Assembly: GCA_963529665.1 (NCBI GenBank)
Contig: CAUSAG010000047.1
Span: 1-5,767 of the forward strand
Source: Kingella_B sp963529665
GTDB lineage: Bacteria; Pseudomonadota; Gammaproteobacteria; Burkholderiales; Neisseriaceae
DNA length: 5,767 nt
Reading direction: 5' to 3'
Shown here: positions 1 through 5,719 of the stretch, one piece after another
Layout: each line of letters begins with the position of its first letter
How positions within the stretch are numbered: the first letter of the stretch is position 1
Position numbers and translations under genes: made by a program
The notes under the pieces: model-generated
Seen by the model: only the letters and a program-made list of their open reading frames with translations
The model's database searches: none
Told to the model about the DNA's origin: nothing

Positions 1-86
1 GACACTCTTGCTTGTTGGAAATGTTATTGGGTGTTTCTTATTTTGTTTAACTATAGCAACAAACCCACGCCGCAGCCATTTTGCCT

Positions 87-253
87 TTCAGGCTGCCTTT
101 TGCCAGCGCACGGCTTGCCAGCAAGCCGTAGGGATGGGGGCTGTTCGCCCCCCCTTGCGCGGTTTGCCGTTTCAGGCTGCCCAATGTCCGCACCCGCGTT
201 TAACATTTCAGGCTGCCTAAATAGTTAATAAAACTATGGTTAGGCAGCCTGAA
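87..253. repeat. Cluster of DNA uptake sequences (kingDUS type)
   Basis: Exact 12-mers lie at 87-98 and 207-218 (TTCAGGCTGCCT, i.e. AGGCAGCCTGAA on the minus strand) and at 242-253 (AGGCAGCCTGAA on the plus strand). A copy at 171-182 has one mismatch in its last base. In Neisseriaceae such 12-mers are recognised by the minor pilin ComP during type IV pilus-dependent transformation, and each genus has its own dialect; this variant is the one I associate with Kingella. Copies are often paired in inverted orientation just after genes, as at 207-253. Four copies in about 170 bp is dense. The assignment of dialect is from memory of the published DUS variants. Confidence 0.85.
106..160. repeat. GC-rich multi-hairpin segment
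   Basis: Two adjacent stem-loops can be drawn. The first pairs 110-118 with 121-129 (core CGGCTTGC / GCAAGCCG, with a tiny loop). The second pairs GGGGGC at 136-141 with GCCCCC at 147-152 around a 5-base loop. The outer bases GCGCA (106-110) can pair with TGCGC (156-160), which would close both hairpins into a three-way shape. The block lies between two direct DUS copies. It may be a small mobile or intergenic repeat, or a structured 3' untranslated RNA. No function can be assigned. Confidence 0.45.
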
Positions 254-255
254 AT
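205..255. terminator. Double-DUS hairpin, probable operon terminator
   Basis: A perfect 16-bp inverted repeat pairs 205-220 with 240-255, each arm containing a full DUS. Inside it, ATAGTT (221-226) pairs with AACTAT (232-237) around a 5-base loop, leaving only a 2-base bulge (GG, 238-239). This gives about 22 paired bases. It sits 62 bp after the stop codon of the glycosyltransferase. Inverted DUS pairs commonly act as transcription terminators in Neisseriaceae. No clear U-run follows on the minus-strand transcript, so intrinsic termination is likely but not proven. The structure could instead only protect the 3' end of the mRNA. Confidence 0.6.
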
Positions 256-316
256 TGGGTTTGCATTGTTTGGATAAATGATGGTTATGCTTTTGCCTTC
301 TCAGGCTGCATACCAA

Positions 317-1432
317 TTATTTGCGTTTGCCACGCAACACACGCAGAAAATCGCGTATTTGGTGTGCCATAGGGCGAAGCACTTTGGAGTTGCGCCGCAT
401 TTTTCTCATACGCTCGCGCAACTTGGCAGCCAGATTACGCAAAGGCAAAAATTTGCGGTAGAAATAATCTACCCGAATAAACATCTCTGCATCACGATTA
501 ACATGATGCCCAATGTTTATATTATCCAAGCGATATTTCAAATCTTGGATTTCGCGCAATAATTCATTTTTATTGTTTTCAGCATCGTGCAAGATTAAAT
601 GCAGCAATCCATAGTTAGCTGGATCTTCTGCTAAGGCGCGACGCACCAGCGCATTACGATAAGCAACCTGAAAAGCCTGATGCTTATCCACGCCTGCAAT
701 AACTGAATTGCCATAGGCATCATTGCTGGAAATGCGGTGGTGATAATATGCCAATTCCTTGTTCAGCGTTTTGATTTCGCCCAAGCGGAATAAGCGCAAG
801 TTGTAATCCCAATCGCCCAGCACAGGCAATGCTGCATTGTAGCCGCCGATGGTTTTGGCGGCACTCATGCGAATCAGCAAGCAAATGGGGGGTGTGATAT
901 TGCCTTTAATTAAGCGAACCGCATCGGCATGGTCGCGCCAAAAGCCCCATTCCAATACATTAAGCTGGCGCACCGTATCTTGTTTGATTTCCTCGTGAAT
1001 CACCACGCAGTTAGTCAAAACCGCCACCGCATCGCGGTTTTTCTGCAAAAAGACAACTGTTTCCTGCAAAAAATCAGGATGCCAACTGTCGTCATCATTG
1101 TGGATAACCAAAAATTCCTCATTTGCCTGTTCAAATGCGCAGTTAGAAGCAGCTTCCATACCCAGCGATTGCGGATTATGGATAACGGTTAATCGCTCGC
1201 CGAATAAATCGCGGTAGGTATCCAGCAGTTTTTCTACTGTGGCAACATCGCCGCCATCATTAACGATATATAAATGCCAATTTTGATAATGCTGTTCCAA
1301 CACACTGTTTAATGCACGCGCCAACAGCACAGCTCGGTTTTTGGTGCGCGTGATAATGGCAACCGAACCGTCGGTTTTGAGATTGGGCAATGAAGCAAAG
1401 GCTTGGGGTTGAGGGAAAAGAGTTGTATTCAT
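317..1432 (-). CDS. Family 2 (GT-A) glycosyltransferase
   Basis: A 371-residue protein, probably cytoplasmic or at the inner membrane face, that would transfer a sugar from a nucleotide-sugar donor to a growing surface glycan. The N-terminal GT-A nucleotide-binding fold is clear: VAIITRTKNR (about 24-33), a ring of residues leading to YIVNDGG (55-61), and a DXD-type metal site HNDDDSW (111-117). GDWDYNLRLF (206-215) occupies the place of the acceptor-side acidic motif. The family core ends near residue 260. The rest is a short coiled-coil-like helix (about 284-304) and a strongly basic helical tail (about 325-371) rich in Arg and Lys, which may contact the membrane or a partner. There is no signal peptide or transmembrane segment. 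The start is supported by AGGTA (1438-1442) 5 bases upstream. The gene follows the HAD gene by 14 bp, so they are probably co-transcribed. Donor, acceptor and linkage cannot be read from sequence. Confidence 0.9.
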   Translation of the reverse strand: MNTTLFPQPQAFASLPNLKTDGSVAIITRTKNRAVLLARALNSVLEQHYQNWHLYIVNDGGDVATVEKLLDTYRDLFGERLTVIHNPQSLGMEAASNCAFEQANEEFLVIHNDDDSWHPDFLQETVVFLQKNRDAVAVLTNCVVIHEEIKQDTVRQLNVLEWGFWRDHADAVRLIKGNITPPICLLIRMSAAKTIGGYNAALPVLGDWDYNLRLFRLGEIKTLNKELAYYHHRISSNDAYGNSVIAGVDKHQAFQVAYRNALVRRALAEDPANYGLLHLILHDAENNKNELLREIQDLKYRLDNINIGHHVNRDAEMFIRVDYFYRKFLPLRNLAAKLRERMRKMRRNSKVLRPMAHQIRDFLRVLRGKRK

Positions 1433-1446
1433 GGTGCTACCTGTGT

Positions 1447-3573
1447 TTAAAACTGGTTACGGATAAATTCAGGATACGCAGCAAATTCATTTTTGGCCAC
1501 GTTGTACAAATGCGAGTTCGTAGCTTGCAACCCGCTGTTACACCAATATTTCATTACCCCGCAAGGCCAACCCCCACCATATAGAAACGAATACACTTCG
1601 CTTTCATTTTTTGGCAATTCGTTTTCAACGATGGGTCTAAATTCGGCGTGCGCATAAGTTGCCGCGTGCATGATTTGCCCTAAATGGGCGATTTCTTGCT
1701 TATTGGGCGAGCAGAATACCTGCATCATTGCGGCAATAGCCGTGTCAATAGAGACTTCATCGGCAGAAAGGGTTAAATGTTTCTCGCCCGCATGCCATGT
1801 GCGAATTGCATCCAATGCGGCTGCCTGAAAATGGGCAATCGTGCTGTTGAACCAGCTTAAATAGCGATAATGAACGTCTTTTTTAAACATCGGCTCAAAG
1901 GCATCGCCCACTTGCTTAAAGTCCACGGTGGTTTCATGGTTGGCAGAATGCAAGTTTTCCAGCAAGTTCACGCCATTGCGTAATAACAGCGCATCTTTAT
2001 ACTGTTCAAATTTATTACTGAATGCAGAGAGCATAATGCCATTGTGGTATGCCTTACCAGCAACCGCATTATCCACACCCCATAAACCATAGTAATAGCC
2101 AGCTAAATTCTTCTCTACACCCATATAGCGACGCAAATCAATTAAAGCAGCCTGCATCGTACCAGCCCAGCCCAAATCCATAATTGCTACTTTGCGGTCA
2201 GCAAAGAATACACCTTCTTGATGGTAATAGCCCATAGCGTTGTCAAAAACGGCTTTAAACGCGGGCAACATATCGTCTAGCAAATAGCTATTGATATATT
2301 CTTTAATCGCAGCCGTTTTAGACCAATCTATTACACTATCTAGCGATTCAATAATGTCGCACAAACCATGTTGATTGATGATTGCATCGCTAAGATTGAA
2401 TGGTTTGAAAATATCTCGGAATGTGCTGTTTTCGTTAAGCGAGTGCTCTACTAAAAATAGTAATGATTCATCAGAAAGCCGCCCATTTTGGACAATTTCA
2501 GTATAGCAAGTGGAATAACGCAGCACTTTACGCGAAACATACAAATAGCTAGATGTTGTGCCGCAGGCTTGGTCTAAATCACAAATATTCCATGCAGCCT
2601 GAATCACTTGGGCATCGCGGGCGCAGAAATAAATATGTTCAATTTTGTTGCATTTTACTTGCTCTGCCAGCCATTGAATGTAGCTGTATAGCGTTAATGC
2701 GCCCAAACTTTGCCCCAGCTTGCGCCAAAAGGCTTCCTCGGGGTCGTGTTCTTTTTGCGCGGCCAAATCTGCCAAGCGCGACAAAATAGAAAATGGCACC
2801 AACTCAGCCGACAAACTTGCGCCTACGCGGCGTTCAGCAATAAAGCGGGGGTAATGCAGCGTATCAATATCGGCTTTTTGGGGTTGCTCCACATCTGAAT
2901 GCACGTTATCACCAATATGCAAAATACGCTGTGTCGCGGGAATATGTTGGCGCACCATGTCCCAAATTTTGCCTGTGTGTTTGGTTTTGTTGTATTCAGA
3001 AGAAACAAACAAATGCTCGCAAAGTGAATCAATTTGGTTATATGCCAAAATGGCTTGGATTTGCGCTTGTGATAAATACATATCCGAAACGAAAATAATG
3101 GTTTTGCCTGCTGCTTTTAAGCGTTTAATCAATTCCACTTGGTCGGCAATGGGCACGCAAGCGATTTGTTCAGCTTGGATTTCAGCTTCGCGCGCAGCTT
3201 CAACCACATTGCTCGCGCCTGCTAATTGCGGCGCGTTTTGCACTTGCTGATAGATTTCATTAAATGTAATTTCTTCGGCTTTTGTTGCATTCCATGCCAC
3301 AGCACGGGCGCGGTTTTCTGCATCAAAGCGTATTTTGGCAAAACCTTTGGCGGGCAAACCTTGTGCTAACAGTTCACGTTCAACATACGCAAACACATCA
3401 ATCGGGCATTCCAATACGCGCGTGAGCACGGTATCAAAAATATCAAACGACACCACATCGGCATTTTCTGCTTGTTTTAATGTGGCTGCGATGTATTTTT
3501 CATCTATTTCAGGCTGTTGGCTAACCCACTTTTCTCGCACGGCAAGCAATAATGTTTGGGAATGAGCGTTCAT
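1447..3573 (-). CDS. HAD-domain protein of glycan loci with large C-terminal domain
   Basis: A 708-residue two-part protein. Residues about 38-245 form a HAD-superfamily domain: motif I SFDIFDTVLTR (42-52, likely nucleophile D44), motif II FVSDMYLS (161-168, S163), a motif III lysine near K198, and motif IV IGDNVHSD (220-227). The loop reads D-I-F-D-T, so the usual second Asp (D+2, the general acid/base of phosphatases) is Phe, as in haloacid-dehalogenase-type loops. Residues about 280-708 form a second domain with motifs YFCARDA (315-321), YLYVSRK (343-349), DLGWAGTMQ (466-474) and YYYGLWG (493-499). I recognise this arrangement from HAD proteins (COG5610-like) found beside glycosyltransferases in polysaccharide clusters, but its reaction is unknown to me. 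No signal peptide or membrane segment is evident. The start has AAGGA (3580-3584) six bases upstream and a TATAAT further up. The downstream glycosyltransferase begins 14 bp after the stop. Confidence 0.8.
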   Translation of the reverse strand: MNAHSQTLLLAVREKWVSQQPEIDEKYIAATLKQAENADVVSFDIFDTVLTRVLECPIDVFAYVERELLAQGLPAKGFAKIRFDAENRARAVAWNATKAEEITFNEIYQQVQNAPQLAGASNVVEAAREAEIQAEQIACVPIADQVELIKRLKAAGKTIIFVSDMYLSQAQIQAILAYNQIDSLCEHLFVSSEYNKTKHTGKIWDMVRQHIPATQRILHIGDNVHSDVEQPQKADIDTLHYPRFIAERRVGASLSAELVPFSILSRLADLAAQKEHDPEEAFWRKLGQSLGALTLYSYIQWLAEQVKCNKIEHIYFCARDAQVIQAAWNICDLDQACGTTSSYLYVSRKVLRYSTCYTEIVQNGRLSDESLLFLVEHSLNENSTFRDIFKPFNLSDAIINQHGLCDIIESLDSVIDWSKTAAIKEYINSYLLDDMLPAFKAVFDNAMGYYHQEGVFFADRKVAIMDLGWAGTMQAALIDLRRYMGVEKNLAGYYYGLWGVDNAVAGKAYHNGIMLSAFSNKFEQYKDALLLRNGVNLLENLHSANHETTVDFKQVGDAFEPMFKKDVHYRYLSWFNSTIAHFQAAALDAIRTWHAGEKHLTLSADEVSIDTAIAAMMQVFCSPNKQEIAHLGQIMHAATYAHAEFRPIVENELPKNESEVYSFLYGGGWPCGVMKYWCNSGLQATNSHLYNVAKNEFAAYPEFIRNQF
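2145..2156 (+). repeat. DUS-like 12-mer inside the HAD gene
   Basis: AAGCAGCCTGCA differs from the window's main DUS at two positions and is identical to the variant dialect I recall for some other Kingella species (king3 type). It is within coding sequence. A chance match is quite possible because Ala-Ala and Gln-Ala codons easily give this string. Confidence 0.3.
2592..2603 (+). repeat. Near-exact DUS inside the HAD gene
   Basis: ATGCAGCCTGAA matches the DUS AGGCAGCCTGAA at 11 of 12 positions, differing only at position two. DUS with one change in the first two bases usually keep partial uptake activity in related species. It lies in coding sequence and may help uptake of this gene. Confidence 0.5.
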
Positions 3574-3627
3574 CCTTTTTCCTTGTTTTGTTCATAAAAA
3601 ATTTAAAGACATTTTCTTGAATAGACT

Positions 3628-3633
3628 ATTATA
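3628..3633 (-). promoter_or_regulatory. Probable -10 box for HAD-glycosyltransferase operon
   Basis: The minus strand reads a perfect TATAAT here, 54 bases before the HAD start codon. No good -35 box lies at the proper distance; the best hexamers at 16-18 bp spacing (for example AACAAT at 3651-3656) are poor. The stretch between the box and the gene is very AT-rich and ends in a good AAGGA ribosome-binding site. I infer that the two-gene operon can be transcribed independently of the methyltransferase gene. Confidence 0.5.
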
Positions 3634-3658
3634 GCCGATACAGGCAATTTATTGTTAT

Positions 3659-3730
3659 TTAACCCGCCTGAACCCCGCTTCTGCTGCTTGTTTATTGGTG
3701 TCGCGCAGTAGTGTTAGGGTGGCGGGTTAA
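3659..3730. repeat. 72-bp element bounded by perfect 10-bp inverted repeats
   Basis: TTAACCCGCC (3659-3668) and GGCGGGTTAA (3721-3730) are exact inverted copies enclosing 52 bases. The interior can fold further, because CTGCTGC near 3681 pairs with GCAGTAG near 3705 with one G-T pair. On the plus strand the right arm is followed by six T, like an intrinsic terminator, but no plus-strand gene precedes it. It separates the methyltransferase gene from the HAD operon and could be a small intergenic repeat, a structured leader or an attenuator. I see no convincing target duplication. Confidence 0.5.
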
Positions 3731-3751
3731 TTTTTTACTAGAAAGCAAGTT

Positions 3752-3763
3752 TTCAGGCTGCCT
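3752..3763 (-). repeat. DNA uptake sequence, exact copy
   Basis: TTCAGGCTGCCT on the plus strand (AGGCAGCCTGAA on the minus) lies 7 bases after the methyltransferase stop codon. It is a single copy with no inverted partner nearby, so it is unlikely to act as a terminator by itself. Confidence 0.85.
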
Positions 3764-3770
3764 TGTAGGT

Positions 3771-4547
3771 TTACTCAGCAGGATTAGGTTGGTGATTGCT
3801 GCCTATCAATTTTGGCAATATTGCTTGGTCAATGTAAATCAAATTCACATTGGTGCAAGAAATCAGGGCATAGTCTTGTTGCTGCATAAATGCTGTCATG
3901 CGGTTGCCTTCGCCAGATGCAAAATGCTCAGACGGTTCAAGTTGCACAAACAGCGGTCGCCAACGGGAAAAATCAATATCTTTGGCAATATCTAAATCTT
4001 TGCCTTCTACATCAATGGATAGCAGCAGAATATTTTTGTCGGTGGGGATATGGTTTTCAAATAGTTGGTTGGGACGCATTGCTGCTACTTGCACGCTGTT
4101 TTTAATACCCACCTGCCCACCATGCCAAATTTCAATAAATTCTTTGTGCAACGATGACAGCTCGTGATGATTGGATACGAATAATTCAACTGTTTCCACG
4201 TCTTTGTTGGTGATGGCGGCGTGGATAATCTGGTCGGCTGGGCGAGCTTTTTGCAAATCAGGTATGAGCGCAGGGTTGGCTTCAACCAAAATACCTGTCA
4301 TGCCTGTGTAGATGTGCAATAGATAGGTGTTGTTGCCCGCAAAGGCGTGGTTGCCACCAATTTCTACATACACATAATCTGCCCAATTGCCGATATGTCC
4401 TTGCGTTTGCAAGGCGCGGGCGATGGAGAAAATGATTAAATCTTCGCCACATTGTCCATAGTGCTGTTCCAACATGGAAGGAATGGTGGCACTTTTAATG
4501 TCTGCTTCAAGCGTGCGTTGATAAACGAATGGATTGGGAAATAACAT
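3771..4547 (-). CDS. FkbM-family methyltransferase
   Basis: A 258-residue, S-adenosylmethionine-dependent methyltransferase of the FkbM type, probably cytoplasmic. Evidence: QCGEDLIIF (32-40), which resembles the family's N-terminal S-Q-x-G-E-D signature; a SAM-binding loop YVEIGGNHAFAGNNT (60-74); the acidic residue after the second strand in GILVEANP (85-92); and the late motif LLSIDVEGKDLDI (175-187), with IDVEG typical of the family, then WRPLFVQLEP (196-205). Length is normal for a single FkbM domain. Such enzymes usually O-methylate sugars or other small groups in polysaccharides, lipooligosaccharides and natural products; the acceptor here is unknown. The start has AGGAG (4554-4558) six bases upstream and a TATAAT at 4595-4600. 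It is 197 bp from the HAD operon and in the same direction, so it may be part of the same glycan locus but is probably a separate transcription unit. No frameshift or truncation is seen. Confidence 0.88.
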   Translation of the reverse strand: MLFPNPFVYQRTLEADIKSATIPSMLEQHYGQCGEDLIIFSIARALQTQGHIGNWADYVYVEIGGNHAFAGNNTYLLHIYTGMTGILVEANPALIPDLQKARPADQIIHAAITNKDVETVELFVSNHHELSSLHKEFIEIWHGGQVGIKNSVQVAAMRPNQLFENHIPTDKNILLLSIDVEGKDLDIAKDIDFSRWRPLFVQLEPSEHFASGEGNRMTAFMQQQDYALISCTNVNLIYIDQAILPKLIGSNHQPNPAE

Positions 4548-4553
4548 GGCAAT

Positions 4554-4558
4554 CTCCT
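4554..4558 (-). promoter_or_regulatory. Shine-Dalgarno site of the FkbM methyltransferase gene
   Basis: AGGAG on the minus strand, six bases before the ATG at 4547. It is the best ribosome-binding site in the window and fixes the start codon. Confidence 0.75.
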
Positions 4559-4594
4559 GTTTTGAGCTGAAAAATAGAATGGGATTTTGGGGAT

Positions 4595-4600
4595 ATTATA
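4595..4600 (-). promoter_or_regulatory. Probable -10 box with A8 spacer tract for FkbM gene
   Basis: The minus strand reads TATAAT here, 47 bases before the methyltransferase start. Directly upstream, an uninterrupted run of eight A (T8 at 4603-4610 on the plus strand) lies in the expected -10/-35 spacer. No strong -35 box is visible at 16-18 bp (AATCAC and neighbouring hexamers are weak). A changing tract length would change the spacer, which is a known way to phase-vary surface genes in Neisseria, but eight A is short for high slippage rates. Confidence 0.5.
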
Positions 4601-4657
4601 GGTTTTTTTTGCGAAATGTGATTGGTCTGGGCATAAATGCGGAATGCTTTGTCTTTT

Positions 4658-4669
4658 GGGCAGCCTGAA
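4658..4669 (+). repeat. DNA uptake sequence, one mismatch
   Basis: GGGCAGCCTGAA matches the DUS at 11 of 12 positions, differing only in the first base. It lies between the methyltransferase promoter and the end of the IS1-family remnant. Confidence 0.6.
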
Positions 4670-4828
4670 AACAGGGAGGTAGTGTCCTAAAAAGTATGCT
4701 GCCTATTTTTTAATCATCACACATAACCATTATTTACATAATGAAACACTAAATCAAAAACCTTGAAATGGTAAAACTCGCTCTTTGAAAAACAACACGA
4801 CCGCCGTATGGCACGAGCGCAACGATGT

Positions 4829-4835
4829 CTTAACC
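4829..4835. repeat. Target-site duplication, left copy
   Basis: CTTAACC lies immediately outside the left inverted repeat of the IS481-family element and is identical to 5713-5719. Seven bases is within the range reported for this family. Confidence 0.85.
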
Positions 4836-4860
4836 TGTAGAAATTAACCGCGTTGTTTAC
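4836..4860. repeat. Terminal inverted repeat of IS481-family element (transposase 3' side)
   Basis: TGTAGAAA, TTAACC, GCGTTGTTTAC. It pairs with 5688-5712 apart from the central six bases. The transposase stop codon TAA (4857-4859 on the plus strand as TTA) is within it. The central TTAACC repeats six of the seven bases of the target duplication. Confidence 0.85.
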
Positions 4861-5663
4861 ACAACAGGTTGAGAGAAATAAGTCTGCAACACTTCAAAAG
4901 GAGTATCCCCTTTCAGGCTGCTATGAGGTTTCACAGTATTGTAGAAATTCACAAAACGACACAGCTCTTTTCTCCGATGCTCAGGGCTATCAAACTGCTG
5001 TTTGTCGTGCCACATTTCCATAATCGTCCGTATCACCCGTTCGGCTTTGCCATTAGTTTGCGGTCGGGCGGGTTGAGTGAATTTCTGATTGATGCCGTTT
5101 GCAAAACAAGCAATGCCAAAAGCATGATTGGCTGCACCTTTGTACTCGCTGCCGTTGTCCGAATAGACGCAGTCAATCTGATACGGACAGGGGTGAATAA
5201 CGTATTTGTTCAGAAACTCAGCAGCACTCTTAGCCGTTTTGTTCGGCATGATGGCGGTATACAGCTCGCGTGAGAAATCATCAATGGCAACAAAAAGATA
5301 ATCGCGCTTATCGGTAGCCTTTTGACCTTTGCGCAACGGCAACCGTTTGGTGTCTACATGAACCATCTCACCCGGATAGGACTTGTTGTAGCGTTTGGCT
5401 TGTTTTTTGAGCTTTTCCTGAATACCACGTTCTACTTTGGCTAAACGACGCATTCCGTAATACGCCTGTTTGAAGCGGTTATTAACGCTGTTCTGCGGTA
5501 CCAGTAGCTTAACGCGGGCGGCTTTGAGAATGCGGTAAATGGTAGGGCGGCTGACCATGTAGCGACGAGCAAGAGACGTAACGCTTTCTTTTTCCTGCGT
5601 GTAGGCAGTCCAGATGGCTTCGCGGTGGTGCGGGGTAAGGCGGGTGTTTTTGTGCATGTTCAT
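4857..5663 (-). CDS. IS481-family transposase (DDE integrase core)
   Basis: A 268-residue transposase that would cut and join the ends of its own element. The N-terminal helix-turn-helix region (about 8-50) includes VTSLARRYMVSRPTIYRIL, followed by a basic linker (about 60-95). The integrase-type catalytic core follows: D104 in VHVDTKRL, D169 in YSDNGSEY and E208 in NGKAERVIRT, with the family-typical LFVAIDDFSRELY (123-135) between the first two. The C-terminal VNFYNTVKPHSSLKGDTPFEVL (238-259) is also typical. All three acidic residues are present and no frameshift is seen, so the enzyme is probably active. The first ATG is preferred because AAGGA (5675-5679) lies 11 bases upstream, while the second ATG (codon 3) is 17 bases away. 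No clear promoter lies inside the element. It is slightly short for the family. Confidence 0.93.
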   Translation of the reverse strand: MNMHKNTRLTPHHREAIWTAYTQEKESVTSLARRYMVSRPTIYRILKAARVKLLVPQNSVNNRFKQAYYGMRRLAKVERGIQEKLKKQAKRYNKSYPGEMVHVDTKRLPLRKGQKATDKRDYLFVAIDDFSRELYTAIMPNKTAKSAAEFLNKYVIHPCPYQIDCVYSDNGSEYKGAANHAFGIACFANGINQKFTQPARPQTNGKAERVIRTIMEMWHDKQQFDSPEHRRKELCRFVNFYNTVKPHSSLKGDTPFEVLQTYFSQPVV

Positions 5664-5687
5664 TTACGGTATTGTCCTTGAAATACT

Positions 5688-5712
5688 GTAAACAACGCTA
5701 GGGTTTTCTACA
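5688..5712. repeat. Terminal inverted repeat of IS481-family element (transposase 5' side)
   Basis: On the plus strand GTAAACAACGC, TAGGGT, TTTCTACA. It is the inverted partner of 4836-4860, matching in the outer 8 and inner 11 bases. It lies upstream of the transposase start and its ribosome-binding site. Confidence 0.85.
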
Positions 5713-5719
5713 CTTAACC
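5713..5719. repeat. Target-site duplication, right copy
   Basis: CTTAACC, identical to 4829-4835 and directly abutting the right inverted repeat. After it, the disrupted IS1-family reading frame resumes. Confidence 0.85.

Larger units (their letters stand above)
1..316. other. Intergenic region with DUS cluster and hairpins, no gene
   Basis: No convincing gene was found on either strand. Short open frames on the plus strand repeatedly encode Phe-Gln-Ala-Ala, which is only the translation of the repeated uptake sequence TTTCAGGCTGCC, and they have no good ribosome-binding site. The region holds three same-direction DUS copies (87-98 exact, 171-182 one mismatch, 207-218 exact), one inverted exact copy (242-253) and a degraded copy near 300-311. 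It also holds a GC-rich segment able to fold (106-160) and the dyad 205-255. The first 60 bases are AT-rich and show nothing I can name. The region lies just downstream of the glycosyltransferase stop codon, so it is the 3' flank of the operon. Confidence 0.7.
4836..5712 (-). mobile_element. Complete IS481-family insertion sequence, 877 bp
   Basis: The element begins and ends with 25-bp imperfect inverted repeats: TGTAGAAA, six unmatched bases, then GCGTTGTTTAC (4836-4860 and, inverted, 5688-5712; 19 of 25 match). The TGT terminus is typical for the IS481 family. A perfect 7-bp duplication CTTAACC (4829-4835 and 5713-5719) flanks it. It holds one intact transposase gene that fills almost all of its length, with the stop codon inside the left repeat. 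The element is intact and so may still be mobile. It inserted into an IS1-family transposase gene in the same orientation. Confidence 0.9.

Noticed and set aside
8..228. Two overlapping plus-strand open frames of 65-70 codons
   Set aside because: Their peptides contain repeated FQAA or SGC units that are just the translated uptake sequence; no Shine-Dalgarno site and no recognisable domain.
278..562. Plus-strand open frame of 94 codons
   Set aside because: It is mostly antisense to the 3' end of the glycosyltransferase and has no independent support.
2823..3250. Short open frames on both strands inside the HAD gene
   Set aside because: They overlap the 708-residue frame, which carries the HAD motifs; the alternatives show no domain or start signal.
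3508..3519. DUS-like TTCAGGCTGTTG near the start of the HAD gene
   Set aside because: Too many mismatches at the 3' end of the 12-mer to count as an uptake sequence.
4808..4835. Plus-strand ATG frame (MARAQRCLN...) that would continue across the restored insertion site
   Set aside because: It lacks a ribosome-binding site and is the antisense shadow of the IS1-family transposase remnant, which explains the same bases better.
4912..4923. DUS-like TTCAGGCTGCTA inside the transposase gene
   Set aside because: It has two mismatches, and the bases encode Ser-Ser-Leu-Lys of the conserved HSSLKG stretch, so the match is probably due to protein conservation.
4869..5273. Plus-strand open frame of 134 codons
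   Set aside because: It is fully antisense to the intact IS481-family transposase, whose domains and catalytic residues are clear; the frame has no recognisable motif.
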